DNA of 64,000 nucleotides from Altererythrobacter sp. C41 (lineage in GTDB: Bacteria > Pseudomonadota > Alphaproteobacteria > Sphingomonadales > Sphingomonadaceae), in the NCBI RefSeq assembly GCF_016803135.1, contig NZ_JAEVFE010000008.1, positions 1 through 64,000 on the forward strand, written 5' to 3'. Position 1 is the first letter of the stretch; each line of letters opens with the position of its first letter. The notes below the pieces were generated by a model. It saw only the letters and a program-made list of their open reading frames with translations. It searched no databases and had not been told where the DNA came from. Both the position numbers and the translations under genes were made by a program. Below are positions 52,273-60,981 of this stretch, piece after piece.

Positions 52273-52388
52273 GGCGAGCTTGTGACGGTCCCCTGCGATC
52301 TCCGGGGCAGCATTCTCGGGCGGCCTTCGCGAATCCCTTGCCCCCAAGGGCGCGGCCTGCCATTGCGCGCGGCGTACGGATGTCATCG

Positions 52389-53111
52389 ATGCACGGCTTC
52401 GCCAATCCCAAGAGGTTCCTGTCGCTTGCGCGCTGGTTGACCCCGCTGCTGCTCCTGAGCGGGCTCGTGCTCGCCGGCGCGGCGCTGGTGTGGGGTCTGT
52501 TCGTAGTGCCGCCCGATCGGCTGATGGGCGAAACGGTGCGCATCCTCTTCCTCCACGTTCCGACTGCCTGGCTCGGCATGGGTGGCTGGACCGCGATCGC
52601 CATAGCGAGCGGAGTCTATCTGGTCTGGCGCCATCCGCTCGCCGACCTCGCAGCGCGGGCGGCGGCCGTGCCGGGGATGATATTCACGGCGGTGTGCCTC
52701 GCCACCGGATCGATCTGGGGCCGCCCGACCTGGGGCACCTGGTGGGTGTGGGACGGACGGCTGACCTCGATGCTGGTGCTGTTGTTCCTCTACTTCGGCT
52801 ATATCGCGCTGGCACAGGCCGTCGCGCGCGAAGGCGGGTCGAGCCGCATTCCGGCGATTTTCGGCCTCGTCGGTGCGATCAACATTCCGATCATCAACCG
52901 CTCGGTCGTGTGGTGGAACTCGCTCCACCAGCCGCCGAGCATCACAGCGGGCAAGAGCGCGATAGATGCCGAGTTCCTCGTGCCGCTGCTGATCGCCGTG
53001 CTCGGCTTCTCGCTGATCTTCGGCGGCGTCGTGCTCGCACGGATGCGCGCGCTGCTGGGCGACATCCAGGCCGAGGCGCGGCTGCGGCGCAAGGCGAGCG
53101 AGGCGGCGTGA
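52389..53111 (+). CDS. ccmC: Heme exporter/holder CcmC
   Basis: CcmC passes heme to CcmE in cytochrome c maturation. The 240-residue protein has six membrane helices (LTPLLLLSGLVLAGAALVWG, the WGRPTWGTWWVWDGRLTSML tryptophan-rich WWD domain, NIPIINRSVVWWNSLHQ). The conserved periplasmic His pair is present (LHVPTAW and LHQPPS). MHGFANPKRF is chosen as start; ATG 52380 is an alternative. It overlaps ccmD by one base. ccmA and ccmB are not in the window. Confidence 0.95.
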   Translation: MHGFANPKRFLSLARWLTPLLLLSGLVLAGAALVWGLFVVPPDRLMGETVRILFLHVPTAWLGMGGWTAIAIASGVYLVWRHPLADLAARAAAVPGMIFTAVCLATGSIWGRPTWGTWWVWDGRLTSMLVLLFLYFGYIALAQAVAREGGSSRIPAIFGLVGAINIPIINRSVVWWNSLHQPPSITAGKSAIDAEFLVPLLIAVLGFSLIFGGVVLARMRALLGDIQAEARLRRKASEAA

Positions 53112-53251
53112 TGCGTGAAGCGCTCGACCAGTGGGACTTCGTGATCGCGGCCTATGCCGTCGGTATCGTTGCGACGCTGGCCCTGGTCGCGTGGGCCTGG
53201 TGGGACATGAAGCGCGCCGAGCGCCGCCGCGAGGAGGCGCGCCGCAAGTGA
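53111..53251 (+). CDS. ccmD: Heme exporter protein CcmD
   Basis: The 46-residue single-pass protein MREALDQWDFVIAAYAVGIV continues into WAWWDMKRAERRREEARRK, a hydrophobic helix followed by a basic cytoplasmic tail, the CcmD pattern. It is needed to release holo-CcmE from the CcmC complex. It starts within the ccmC stop (TGATG) and ends inside the ccmE start (GTGA), so it is a tightly coupled operon member. Confidence 0.9.
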   Translation: MREALDQWDFVIAAYAVGIVATLALVAWAWWDMKRAERRREEARRK

Positions 53252-53724
53252 GCGCGCTCAAACCGAAGCACCAGCGGCTCGTGCTGGTCGTCATCGCGCT
53301 CGTCGCGCTGGTCGGGGCGGGCCTGCTGGCCGCCTGGGCGCTGCGCAATCAGGCGAGCTATTTCTACGTGCCGGAGCAGATGGTCGCCGAGCCGCCCCAA
53401 CCTGACCGCGCCGTACGGCTCGGCGGCATGGTCGAGGAAGGTTCGATCCGCACGCTGCCCGACGGCGTGACCGTCGCTTTCGTGGTCGGCGACGGCAAGG
53501 CGCGGGTGCCGGTGCGCTTCGCGGGCATCCTGCCGGACCTGTTCGTCGAGGGATCGGGCGTCGTGGCCGAAGGACGTCTCGCGTCCGACGGCACATTCGT
53601 CGCCGACAATCTGCTGGCCAAGCATGATGAGAACTACGTCCCGCGCGAGTTGCAGGAGATGACCGAGCATCAGAAGCGCGAAGTCGTCGCCGAGACCGAG
53701 GACGAGATCGAGGGCGGGGCGTGA
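53248..53724 (+). CDS. ccmE: Heme chaperone CcmE
   Basis: CcmE carries heme covalently to CcmF. With the GTG start the protein has 158 residues: an N-terminal membrane anchor (LVLVVIALVALVGAGLLAAW) and an OB fold (VRLGGMVEEGSI, VAFVVGDGKARVPVRFAGIL) ending with the heme-binding His in LLAKHDENYVP. GTG fits the coupled overlap with ccmD and the family start; an upstream in-frame ATG lies inside ccmD. Confidence 0.95.
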   Translation: MSALKPKHQRLVLVVIALVALVGAGLLAAWALRNQASYFYVPEQMVAEPPQPDRAVRLGGMVEEGSIRTLPDGVTVAFVVGDGKARVPVRFAGILPDLFVEGSGVVAEGRLASDGTFVADNLLAKHDENYVPRELQEMTEHQKREVVAETEDEIEGGA

Positions 53725-55667
53725 TTGCGGAGCTCGGCCTGGCCGCCTTGTGGCTTGCGGCAGCGCTTGCTGCCTTGCAGCTCTATGCCGGCGCGATGGC
53801 GCAGCGTCCGGGCGGGGAGGGCGCTGCGGCGCTGGTGCGGCCGGCGGCGGTGATCCAGGGGATCGTCTGCGCGTTCGCCTTCCTGATGCTGCTGTGGCTG
53901 TTCGCGATCACCGATCTTTCGGTGAAGCTGGTCGCGGCCAACTCCCATTCGGCCAAGCCGATGATCTTCAAGCTCGCCGGGGCATGGGGCAACCACGAAG
54001 GCTCGATGCTGCTGTGGGTCGCCGTCATGGCGCTCTCGGGCGCGCTGATCGCGCTGGTGGAGCGGCGCCTGCCTGAAAAGACGATGCTTGCCACGCTGGC
54101 CGCGCAGGCCTTCGTCGGGCTCGGCTTCTACGCGTTCCTGATCGTCAGCTCGAATCCGTTCGAGCGATTGCCGCAGCCTGCGATCGAGGGGCTGGGGCTC
54201 AACCCGCTGCTGCAGGACATCGGCCTCGCGTTCCATCCGCCGACGCTCTATTTCGGCTACGTCGGCCTCTCGGTCGCATTCAGCTTCGCGGTCGGCGCGC
54301 TGGTAACACGGCAGGTCACGCCCGAGTTCGCGCGCGTGATGCGGCCTTGGGTGCTCGGGGCCTGGGTGTTCCTGACGCTCGGCATCACCGCGGGTTCCTA
54401 CTGGGCCTATTACGAGCTGGGCTGGGGGGGCTGGTGGTTCTGGGACCCGGTCGAGAACGCATCGCTCATGCCCTGGCTCGCGGCGACGGCGCTGCTCCAC
54501 TCCGCCAGCGTGCTTGCCGCGCGCGACGCGCTGCGCGCGTGGACGATCATGCTCGGCGTCATCGCCTTCTCGATGAGCATGGTCGGCACGTTCCTCGTGC
54601 GCTCGGGCATTCTGACGAGCGTCCACGCCTTCGCCGTCGACCCGGAGCGCGGCAGCTTCATCCTCGCGCTTCTGACCCTCTACATCGGTGGCGCCCTGGC
54701 TCTGTTTGCCCTCAGGGCGGGCACGGTGAGCGAAGGGCAGCGGTTCTCCGTCACCAGTCGCGAGGGCGCCCTAGTATTCAACAACGTGATGCTGAGCGCG
54801 ATCTTGGGCATCGTGCTGCTCGGCACGCTCTATCCGTTGCTGACCGAGGCGTTCGACGTGCGCGTTTCGGTGGGGCCGCCCTACTTCAACCCGGTGGGCG
54901 CGATCTTCGCCGTTCCGATGCTGCTGGTGATGGCCGTCGGTCCGCTGCTTCGCTGGCGGCGCGACTCGATCGAGCGGATCCGGCGTCCGCTGATCCTGAT
55001 CGGCGCGATCATGCTGGCGGCGCTCGCCGCGGTACTTGCGCTGGGTGAGATAAGCGTCCTGCCGCTGCTCGGCCTTGCGATCGCCGTGGGGCTCGCGGTT
55101 GCCAGCTTCCTGCCGCTGCGCGGGCGCAGGCTCACGCGCGTGCCACTGGCTGTATGGGGCATGGTGCTCGCGCACTTCGGGCTCGCGGTCGCGCTGTTCG
55201 GCATGGCGAGCGAGAGCGCCTTTTCCGAGGAGCGGCTCGCTGCAGTTGCCATCGGAGAGACGGCGCAAGTGGGCCCGTGGGAAGTCGCGCTCTCCGAAGT
55301 CCTGCCTGCCGCGGGGCCGAACTGGACTGCGATCGAAGGTCACCTGCTGGCCAGCTACGCCGGCGGCGATCCGATCGAGCTCGATCCGCAATCGCGCAGC
55401 TTCTGGGCGCCGCCGCAGGAGACGACCGAGAGCGCGCTCGCGACGCGCTGGAACGGCCAGCTCTACGCGGTAGTGGGCAGCGAAGCCGGCGCCGGGCGGT
55501 GGCAGTTGCGCCTGTGGTGGAAGCCGTTCGTAACCTTCATCTGGTACGGCGGCATGCTGGTGGCGCTGGGCGGCGCTCTCGCGCTGATCGGCCGAGTGAT
55601 CGACGACCTTCGGCGCCGCGCCGTCCTTGCGCGGATCGCAGAGCGGCGCGGGGAGGAGGCCGTCTGA
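53721..55667 (+). CDS. ccmF: Cytochrome c heme lyase subunit CcmF
   Basis: CcmF is the large subunit of the CcmFHI heme ligation complex. The 648-residue protein (GTG start, 4-base overlap with ccmE) has about 14 membrane helices, the WWD domain (GWGGWWFWDPVENASLMPWL) and conserved His residues (SHSAKPM, AFHPPTLYFGY, LLHSASVL, SVHAFAVD). The C-terminal periplasmic domain is present. ATG of ccmG begins on the last base of its stop. Confidence 0.96.
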   Translation: MIAELGLAALWLAAALAALQLYAGAMAQRPGGEGAAALVRPAAVIQGIVCAFAFLMLLWLFAITDLSVKLVAANSHSAKPMIFKLAGAWGNHEGSMLLWVAVMALSGALIALVERRLPEKTMLATLAAQAFVGLGFYAFLIVSSNPFERLPQPAIEGLGLNPLLQDIGLAFHPPTLYFGYVGLSVAFSFAVGALVTRQVTPEFARVMRPWVLGAWVFLTLGITAGSYWAYYELGWGGWWFWDPVENASLMPWLAATALLHSASVLAARDALRAWTIMLGVIAFSMSMVGTFLVRSGILTSVHAFAVDPERGSFILALLTLYIGGALALFALRAGTVSEGQRFSVTSREGALVFNNVMLSAILGIVLLGTLYPLLTEAFDVRVSVGPPYFNPVGAIFAVPMLLVMAVGPLLRWRRDSIERIRRPLILIGAIMLAALAAVLALGEISVLPLLGLAIAVGLAVASFLPLRGRRLTRVPLAVWGMVLAHFGLAVALFGMASESAFSEERLAAVAIGETAQVGPWEVALSEVLPAAGPNWTAIEGHLLASYAGGDPIELDPQSRSFWAPPQETTESALATRWNGQLYAVVGSEAGAGRWQLRLWWKPFVTFIWYGGMLVALGGALALIGRVIDDLRRRAVLARIAERRGEEAV

Positions 55668-56194
55668 TGCGCTGGTGGTGGTGGATCCCGCTAATGCTCT
55701 TCGCCGGCTTTCTGGGCGTGGCGGCATACCAGCTCACGCAGCCGAAGGACGACTTCGTGCCGAGCGCGATGGTCGGCAAGCCGCTGCCCGCATTCGAACT
55801 CCCTGCCGCGATCGAGGGAATGTCCGGCGTTTCGACCGCAGATTTCCAGGATGGCAAGCCGCGTCTGCTGAACATCTGGGCGAGCTGGTGCCTGCCATGT
55901 ATCGCCGAAGCGCCGCAGCTTGATCAGTTGAAGCAGGAGGGCGTCGAGATCGTCGGCATCGCCATTCGCGATCGGCCCGAGGACGTCGCGGCGTTCCTGG
56001 CGCGGCATGGCAATCCCTACACCCGGATCGGGGCCGACGATCTTTCGCAGGTCCAGCTCGCGATCGGGTCCTCGGGCGTGCCCGAGACGTTCGTGATCGA
56101 TGGCAAGGGCGTGATCCGCTATCAGCACATCGGCGACATCCGCGCCGAGCACGTGCCGATCCTGCTGGAGAAGCTGCGGGAGGCGGGGGAATGA
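55667..56194 (+). CDS. ccmG: Thiol:disulfide interchange protein DsbE/CcmG
   Basis: The 175-residue membrane-anchored thioredoxin keeps apocytochrome c cysteines reduced. It has one N-terminal membrane helix (WWWWIPLMLFAGFLGVAAYQ), NIWASWCLPCIAEAPQL (the redox pair CLPC) and GVPETFVIDGKGVIRY (cis-Pro). It is coupled to ccmF upstream (one-base overlap) and ccmH downstream (4-base overlap). Confidence 0.95.
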   Translation: MRWWWWIPLMLFAGFLGVAAYQLTQPKDDFVPSAMVGKPLPAFELPAAIEGMSGVSTADFQDGKPRLLNIWASWCLPCIAEAPQLDQLKQEGVEIVGIAIRDRPEDVAAFLARHGNPYTRIGADDLSQVQLAIGSSGVPETFVIDGKGVIRYQHIGDIRAEHVPILLEKLREAGE

Positions 56195-56613
56195 GCCTTA
56201 CGCTTTCCAGCCGGGGGATGGCGTTGTTTCTGGCGTGTCTGCTTGCAGTACCGCTGGCCGCCCAGCAATCGCTTCCGCCAGCGCCTTACGCCTATCGCCA
56301 GCTCGAGGATCCGGCGAAGGAAGCCGCGGCGCAGGCCTTGATGGAGACGCTGCGCTGCCTCACATGCCAAAGCCAGTCGATCGCGGACAGCGATGCGGCG
56401 ATGGCGGGCGACATGCGCCATCAGGTCCGCACGCGGATCGCGGCGGGTGAGGAGCCCGAGGCGATCCGCGCCTGGCTGGTCGAACGCTACGGCGACTACG
56501 TCAGCTACGCGCCGGTGGTGAGCGAAACCACCTGGCCGCTCTTCGCGATCCCGCTGCTGCTGCTCGCGGGAGCGGGGGCGATTCTCTGGCGGCGTCTGCG
56601 GAGGGCGCAATGA
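56191..56613 (+). CDS. ccmH: Cytochrome c-type biogenesis protein CcmH
   Basis: The 140-residue protein has a signal segment, then ALMETLRCLTCQSQSIADSD with the redox motif LRCLTCQ that reduces the apocytochrome CXXCH disulfide, VERYGDYVSYAPV and a C-terminal membrane helix (WPLFAIPLLLLAGAGAIL). The separate CcmH and CcmI arrangement, rather than a fused E. coli-type CcmH, is the alphaproteobacterial form. Confidence 0.95.
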   Translation: MSLTLSSRGMALFLACLLAVPLAAQQSLPPAPYAYRQLEDPAKEAAAQALMETLRCLTCQSQSIADSDAAMAGDMRHQVRTRIAAGEEPEAIRAWLVERYGDYVSYAPVVSETTWPLFAIPLLLLAGAGAILWRRLRRAQ

Positions 56614-57242
56614 GCTGGCTTCCCGCGATCGCGCTGGCGGGCGCGCTGTTCCTGATCGCTGCCTTCGCGCTGCGCCTGCCGCGCGCGGGCTGGGCGGCGT
56701 TCGGCGCGGCGCTGCTGTTCGGCCTGGCCGGCTATGCCTTTCAGGCGAGCCCGGACATGCCCGCCGCACCCACGGCCGCGGTGCCGGAGCCGGACGAGAC
56801 CAGCGCGGCGATGATCGAAGCGCGCCGCGCGATGTTCGATTCGACGATGCAGGCGAGCGACTTCGTCCTCGTCTCCGACGGATTCGCCCGGCGCGGACAA
56901 TATGCCGACGCAGCGCAGATGCTCCGCGGAGTCGTGCGGGAGAACCCGGGGCACGCCGAAGCCTGGGTCGCGCTCGGCAATGCGCTGATCGAGCATGCGG
57001 ACGGAAATCTCACTCCGGCAGCAGTCTACGCCTACGCTCGGGCGGAGCAGGCGGCGCCCGGGCACCCGGCCGCACCGTACTTCCACGGCCTCGCCCTGCT
57101 GCGCGTGGGCCGTCCGCACGATACGCGGGCCTTGTGGGCGCAGACGATCGACGACGCGCCCGAGGGGGCGGAATGGGTCGCGCCGATGCAGGAACGTCTC
57201 GAGAGGCTCGATGCGCTGATCGCGGCAGTGGAGGCACAGTAG
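56610..57242 (+). CDS. ccmI: Cytochrome c biogenesis TPR protein, CcmI/CycH-like
   Basis: The 210-residue protein has two membrane helices ([20 protein letters not shown] and [18 protein letters not shown]) and about three TPR units ([57 protein letters not shown]). It probably binds apocytochrome c for CcmFH. It is shorter than typical CcmI because the C-terminal extension is missing. It overlaps ccmH by 4 bases and ends the operon. Confidence 0.85.
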   Translation: MSWLPAIALAGALFLIAAFALRLPRAGWAAFGAALLFGLAGYAFQASPDMPAAPTAAVPEPDETSAAMIEARRAMFDSTMQASDFVLVSDGFARRGQYADAAQMLRGVVRENPGHAEAWVALGNALIEHADGNLTPAAVYAYARAEQAAPGHPAAPYFHGLALLRVGRPHDTRALWAQTIDDAPEGAEWVAPMQERLERLDALIAAVEAQ

Positions 57243-57351
57243 GCGCAAGCGCGGTGCATGTTGCAGCTGCGAAAGGAGGGTGCTAAGCGCCGCCGCCCTG
57301 CAACAGGCCGCTATCCAGGCAGCACCGGGTCATTTCGGGAACGCCGTTTCT

Positions 57352-59286
57352 ATGAGCGAACTTTCCTCCACACAGGATTCCCCACCGGAAAACGCCGGTG
57401 CACGCCGGCATGGCGCACCATCGCCCAAGGCGGCGCTGGTGGTCGGTGCGATCGGGGTCGTCTTCGGCGACATCGGCACCAGCCCGATCTACGCCTTTCG
57501 CGAAACGTTCGCCGGCCCGCACCCGCTCGCGCTCGACACGCTGCACCTGCTGGGCGTGCTGAGCCTGATCTTCTGGTCGATGACCATCATCGTCTCGCTC
57601 CAGTACGTCACGATCATGATGCGCGCCGACAACAAGGGGCAGGGGGGCACCCTCGCGCTCGTGGCGCTCATCTCGGGCCGAATGGGACGCAAGGGGTACG
57701 GCTGGGTTGCCGTGATGCTCGGCGTCTTCGCGACCGCGCTGTTCTACGGCGACAGCATGATTACCCCGGCGATTTCGGTCCTCTCGGCGGTCGAGGGTCT
57801 GACCACGGTCGAGGCCCGTTTCCAGCCGTTCGTCATCCCGATCGCGCTCGTGTTGCTCGTTGGCCTGTTCCTGATCCAACGGCGCGGTACGGCTCGGGTC
57901 GGCAAGCTCTTCGCGCCGGTGATGATCACCTACTTCTCGGTTCTTGCGGTTCTGGGCCTGATCCAGATCGTGCAGAACCCCGGCGTCCTGGTCGCACTCA
58001 ACCCGTGGTATGCGGTGCAGTTCTTCATGACCGACAAGCTGCTTGCGTTTCTTGCGCTCGGCTCGGTGGTTCTCGCGGTCACGGGCGCCGAGGCGCTCTA
58101 CGCGGACATGGGTCATTTCGGACGCGGCGCGCTGCGGATCGGCTGGTTCGGTTTCGTCATGCCATGCCTGCTGATCAACTATTTCGGCCAGGCGGCGATG
58201 ATCATGGGCCTCGAAGCCGCGGCTGCGGCCGAGGCGATCCAGAACCCGTTCTTCCTCATGGCGCCAGAAGCCTACCGCCTGCCGCTCGTGCTGCTCGCGA
58301 CCTGCGCCACCGTAATCGCGAGCCAGGCCGTGATCACCGGCGCTTTCTCGGTCACGCATCAGGCGATCCAGCTCGGCTACGTTCCGCGCCTTTCGATCCT
58401 GCACACCAGCGAGACCGAGCAGGGACAGATCTACATCCCGTTCGTCAATTGGGTGCTGATGATCGCGGTGATCGTACTCGTGCTCACCTTCGGCAACTCG
58501 TCCAACCTTGCGAGTGCCTACGGCATCGCGGTGACCGGTGCGATGCTGATCGACACCTGCCTGATGGCGGTGCTGTTCGTTGCGGTATGGCGCTGGAAGA
58601 TCTGGATCGTGATCCCGGCCGCAGCGCTGTTCTTCGTGGTCGACGGCGCGTTCTTCGGGGCCAACCTGACCAAGGTGCCCGACGGTGGCTGGTTCCCGCT
58701 GCTGATCGGGGCGATCGCCTTCACCTTCCTCACCACCTGGGCGCGCGGCCGCAAGCTGATGCGCGACCGGATGAGCGAGGTGGCGCTGCCGATCGAGATC
58801 TTCGCAAAGTCCGCGATGAACAGCGCGATCCGCGTGCCTGGCACGGCGATCTTCATGGCCTCGACCCGGGCTGGTGTGCCCTCCGCGCTGCTCCACAACA
58901 TCAAGCACAACAAGGTCCTGCACGAGCGGGTCGTGATCCTGACCGTCGAGATCGCGGAGGAGCCCTACGTCGATCCCGAGTTCCGGACCCAGTTCGACGA
59001 TCTGGGCGACGGGTTCTATCGCATGGTGCTGCGCTACGGCTTCATGGAGGAGACCGACGTGCCGGCGGCCCTCAAGAAGGTCCATCACTGCGGCGGAGAC
59101 TTCGACATGATGCAGACCAGCTTCTTCCTCAGCCGTCAGACGTTACTGCCGTCGAAGAACCCGAGCATGATGATCTGGCGCGAGAAGATCTTCTCGTGGA
59201 TGCTGCGCAACGCAGCGACCGCAATGGAGTTCTTCCGCCTGCCGTCCAACCGCGTGGTCGAACTGGGCAGCCAGGTCGAAATCTAG
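57352..59286 (+). CDS. kup: KUP-family potassium uptake protein
   Basis: The 644-residue transporter has about twelve membrane helices followed by a soluble C-terminal domain. [73 protein letters not shown] and the [11 protein letters not shown] region are KUP signatures. It is a K+/H+ symporter. I place the start at MSELSSTQ because an earlier ATG lies close to the ccmI stop. It has 109 bases of gap to ccmI and is probably a separate transcript. Confidence 0.95.
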   Translation: MSELSSTQDSPPENAGARRHGAPSPKAALVVGAIGVVFGDIGTSPIYAFRETFAGPHPLALDTLHLLGVLSLIFWSMTIIVSLQYVTIMMRADNKGQGGTLALVALISGRMGRKGYGWVAVMLGVFATALFYGDSMITPAISVLSAVEGLTTVEARFQPFVIPIALVLLVGLFLIQRRGTARVGKLFAPVMITYFSVLAVLGLIQIVQNPGVLVALNPWYAVQFFMTDKLLAFLALGSVVLAVTGAEALYADMGHFGRGALRIGWFGFVMPCLLINYFGQAAMIMGLEAAAAAEAIQNPFFLMAPEAYRLPLVLLATCATVIASQAVITGAFSVTHQAIQLGYVPRLSILHTSETEQGQIYIPFVNWVLMIAVIVLVLTFGNSSNLASAYGIAVTGAMLIDTCLMAVLFVAVWRWKIWIVIPAAALFFVVDGAFFGANLTKVPDGGWFPLLIGAIAFTFLTTWARGRKLMRDRMSEVALPIEIFAKSAMNSAIRVPGTAIFMASTRAGVPSALLHNIKHNKVLHERVVILTVEIAEEPYVDPEFRTQFDDLGDGFYRMVLRYGFMEETDVPAALKKVHHCGGDFDMMQTSFFLSRQTLLPSKNPSMMIWREKIFSWMLRNAATAMEFFRLPSNRVVELGSQVEI

Positions 59287-59316
59287 GGCGCGGCCGCCCA
59301 CGATCTAAGCACCGCC

Positions 59317-59340
59317 GTCATCCCAGCGAAGGCGGTGATC
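59317..59340. repeat. Partial copy of the ATCCCAGC palindrome family
   Basis: GTCATCCCAGCGAAGGCGGT is the left arm of the palindrome seen at 52194, with a diverged right arm. It lies in the 130-base gap between kup and the convergent yciB, where I see nothing else. Confidence 0.55.
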
Positions 59341-59416
59341 CCGCTGGCGCTATCCCCTGTTGCACCGCCGATGGGCTCCTGCCTCCGCAGGGGGACAGCT
59401 TTCCCGATGAGGATAG

Positions 59417-60058
59417 TCAGGCCGTCGGAGGCGGGGTCTGCTCTTCCTCCGTCACCCCTTCCGCCGCCAGACCGTGCCGCAGGAGCATCGGAATCTGCGT
59501 GAAGGTGAAGAGGAAGCTCAGCGGCAGAAAGACCCAGAGCTTGGCCCAGAGCCAGCTCTCGAACGACAGCATCGCCCGCAGCACTTCGTTCAGCGCGGCG
59601 AGGGCGAAGAAGAACAGGCCCCAGTTGCGCGAGAGCTTGAGCCAGCCTTGCTCGTCCAGTCCCTCGAACGCGGCGCCGAGGAGGATCTCGAGCAGGGCGC
59701 GCCGCCGCAGCCAACCGATGATCAGCGCGAGACCGAACAGAAGGTAGATTACCGTCGGCTTGATCTGGATGAAGCTTTCGTCGCGCAACCAGATGGTCAG
59801 CGCGCCGAAGCCGACGATCAGCGCGGTCGAGAGCCACAGCATCGGCGAGATGCGGCCGAACTTCCATTTGGAGAAAGCCAGCGCGGCCACTGCCGCGACC
59901 ATGAACGCGATCGTCCCGCGGATGACCGCCGCGATTTCGCCGAGCGGGCTGGATTCTTCCGGCGCGTAGAACTTGTAGGTTGCGAGGAATACGAGCAGCG
60001 GCCCGTAATCGACCAGAATGTTGAGCCAGCCGCTCTTCGGCTTCGCGTCGTCTGCCAT
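59417..60058 (-). CDS. yciB: Inner-membrane-spanning protein YciB (septation protein A)
   Basis: The 213-residue membrane protein has about five to six helices (LLVFLATYKFYAPEE at the start, AAVIRGTIAFMVAAVAALAF, KFGRISPMLWLSTALIVGFG). KPTVIYLLFGLALIIGWL and NEVLRAMLSFESWLWAKLWVF are YciB/IspZ signatures. It influences cell envelope integrity and septation; the mechanism is not settled. A start at 60061 is also possible. It overlaps ftsY (TGATG or ATGATG style). Confidence 0.92.
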   Translation of the reverse strand: MADDAKPKSGWLNILVDYGPLLVFLATYKFYAPEESSPLGEIAAVIRGTIAFMVAAVAALAFSKWKFGRISPMLWLSTALIVGFGALTIWLRDESFIQIKPTVIYLLFGLALIIGWLRRRALLEILLGAAFEGLDEQGWLKLSRNWGLFFFALAALNEVLRAMLSFESWLWAKLWVFLPLSFLFTFTQIPMLLRHGLAAEGVTEEEQTPPPTA

Positions 60059-60981
60059 CACGCCACTCCCGCAATCACGCGCGCGACGAGGTCGGGGTCG
60101 AACGGACGCAGGTCGTCGATCTTCTCGCCCACGCCGATCGCGTGGATCGGCAGGCCGTACTGCTCGGCCGCGGCGACGAGCACGCCGCCGCGCGCGGTGC
60201 CATCGAGCTTGGTCATGATGAGGCCGGTCACGCCCGCCACTTCCCTGAACACGTCGATCTGGCTGAGGGCATTCTGTCCGTTGGTCGCATCGAGCACCAG
60301 CACCACGTCGTGCGGCGCTTCGGGATTGAGGCGGCCGAGGACGCGGCGGATCTTCGCCAGCTCGTCCATCAGCTCGCGCTTGTTCTGCAGCCGGCCGGCC
60401 GTGTCGACGACCAGAGCGTCGATGCCCTGCTCGGTCGCCGCCTTGACCCCGTCGAACACGATCGAGGCCGGGTCGCCCCCCTCCGGCCCACGCACGATCG
60501 GCGCACCGATCCGCTCCGCCCAGGTGGCGAGCTGCCCGATCGCCGCCGCCCGGAACGTATCGCCGGCCGCGAGCATGACGTTGTAGTCCTCTTCCTGGAG
60601 CCAGTGTGCGAGCTTGGCGATCGTGGTCGTCTTGCCGCTGCCGTTGACGCCGATCACCAGGATCACCTGCGGACGCGGAAAGGCCACGATCTCGAGCGGT
60701 TTGGCTACTGGGCGCAGGATCGCCGCGATCTCCTCGGCCACGGCTTCCTTCAGTTCGCGCTCGGAGATCTCGAGGCCGAAGCGCTTCTCCGCCAGTCGCG
60801 CACGGATGCGGGCCGCGGCGGAGGGACCGAGATCGGAGAGGATCAGCGCATCCTCCACGTCGTCAAGCGTCGCATCGTCCAGCCGCGCGGTGCCGACCAC
60901 GCCGGTCAGGTTGGTCGAAAGGCGTTCGGAGGTCTTGCGGAAACCGCCGAAGAGCCGCTCGCTCCAGCTCGTCTCGCTCAT
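60058..60981 (-). CDS. ftsY: Signal recognition particle receptor FtsY
   Basis: FtsY receives SRP-ribosome complexes at the membrane. The 307-residue protein has a short N domain and the GTPase: GVNGSGKTTTIAKLAHWLQE (G1), DTFRAAAIGQL, VDTAGRLQNK (G3), TKLDGTARGG (G4) and AIGVGEKIDDLRPFD. The acidic A domain of E. coli is missing, as is common in alphaproteobacteria. The start overlaps mtaB by 4 bases. Confidence 0.96.
   Translation of the reverse strand: MSETSWSERLFGGFRKTSERLSTNLTGVVGTARLDDATLDDVEDALILSDLGPSAAARIRARLAEKRFGLEISERELKEAVAEEIAAILRPVAKPLEIVAFPRPQVILVIGVNGSGKTTTIAKLAHWLQEEDYNVMLAAGDTFRAAAIGQLATWAERIGAPIVRGPEGGDPASIVFDGVKAATEQGIDALVVDTAGRLQNKRELMDELAKIRRVLGRLNPEAPHDVVLVLDATNGQNALSQIDVFREVAGVTGLIMTKLDGTARGGVLVAAAEQYGLPIHAIGVGEKIDDLRPFDPDLVARVIAGVA

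Noticed and set aside
53131-53247. N-terminal extension of CcmE
   Set aside because: These codons are the +2 frame of ccmD; the family start coincides with GTG 53248.
57258-59747. An 829-residue plus-strand frame overlapping kup
   Set aside because: It is the +2 shadow of kup; the KUP motifs are all in the other frame.
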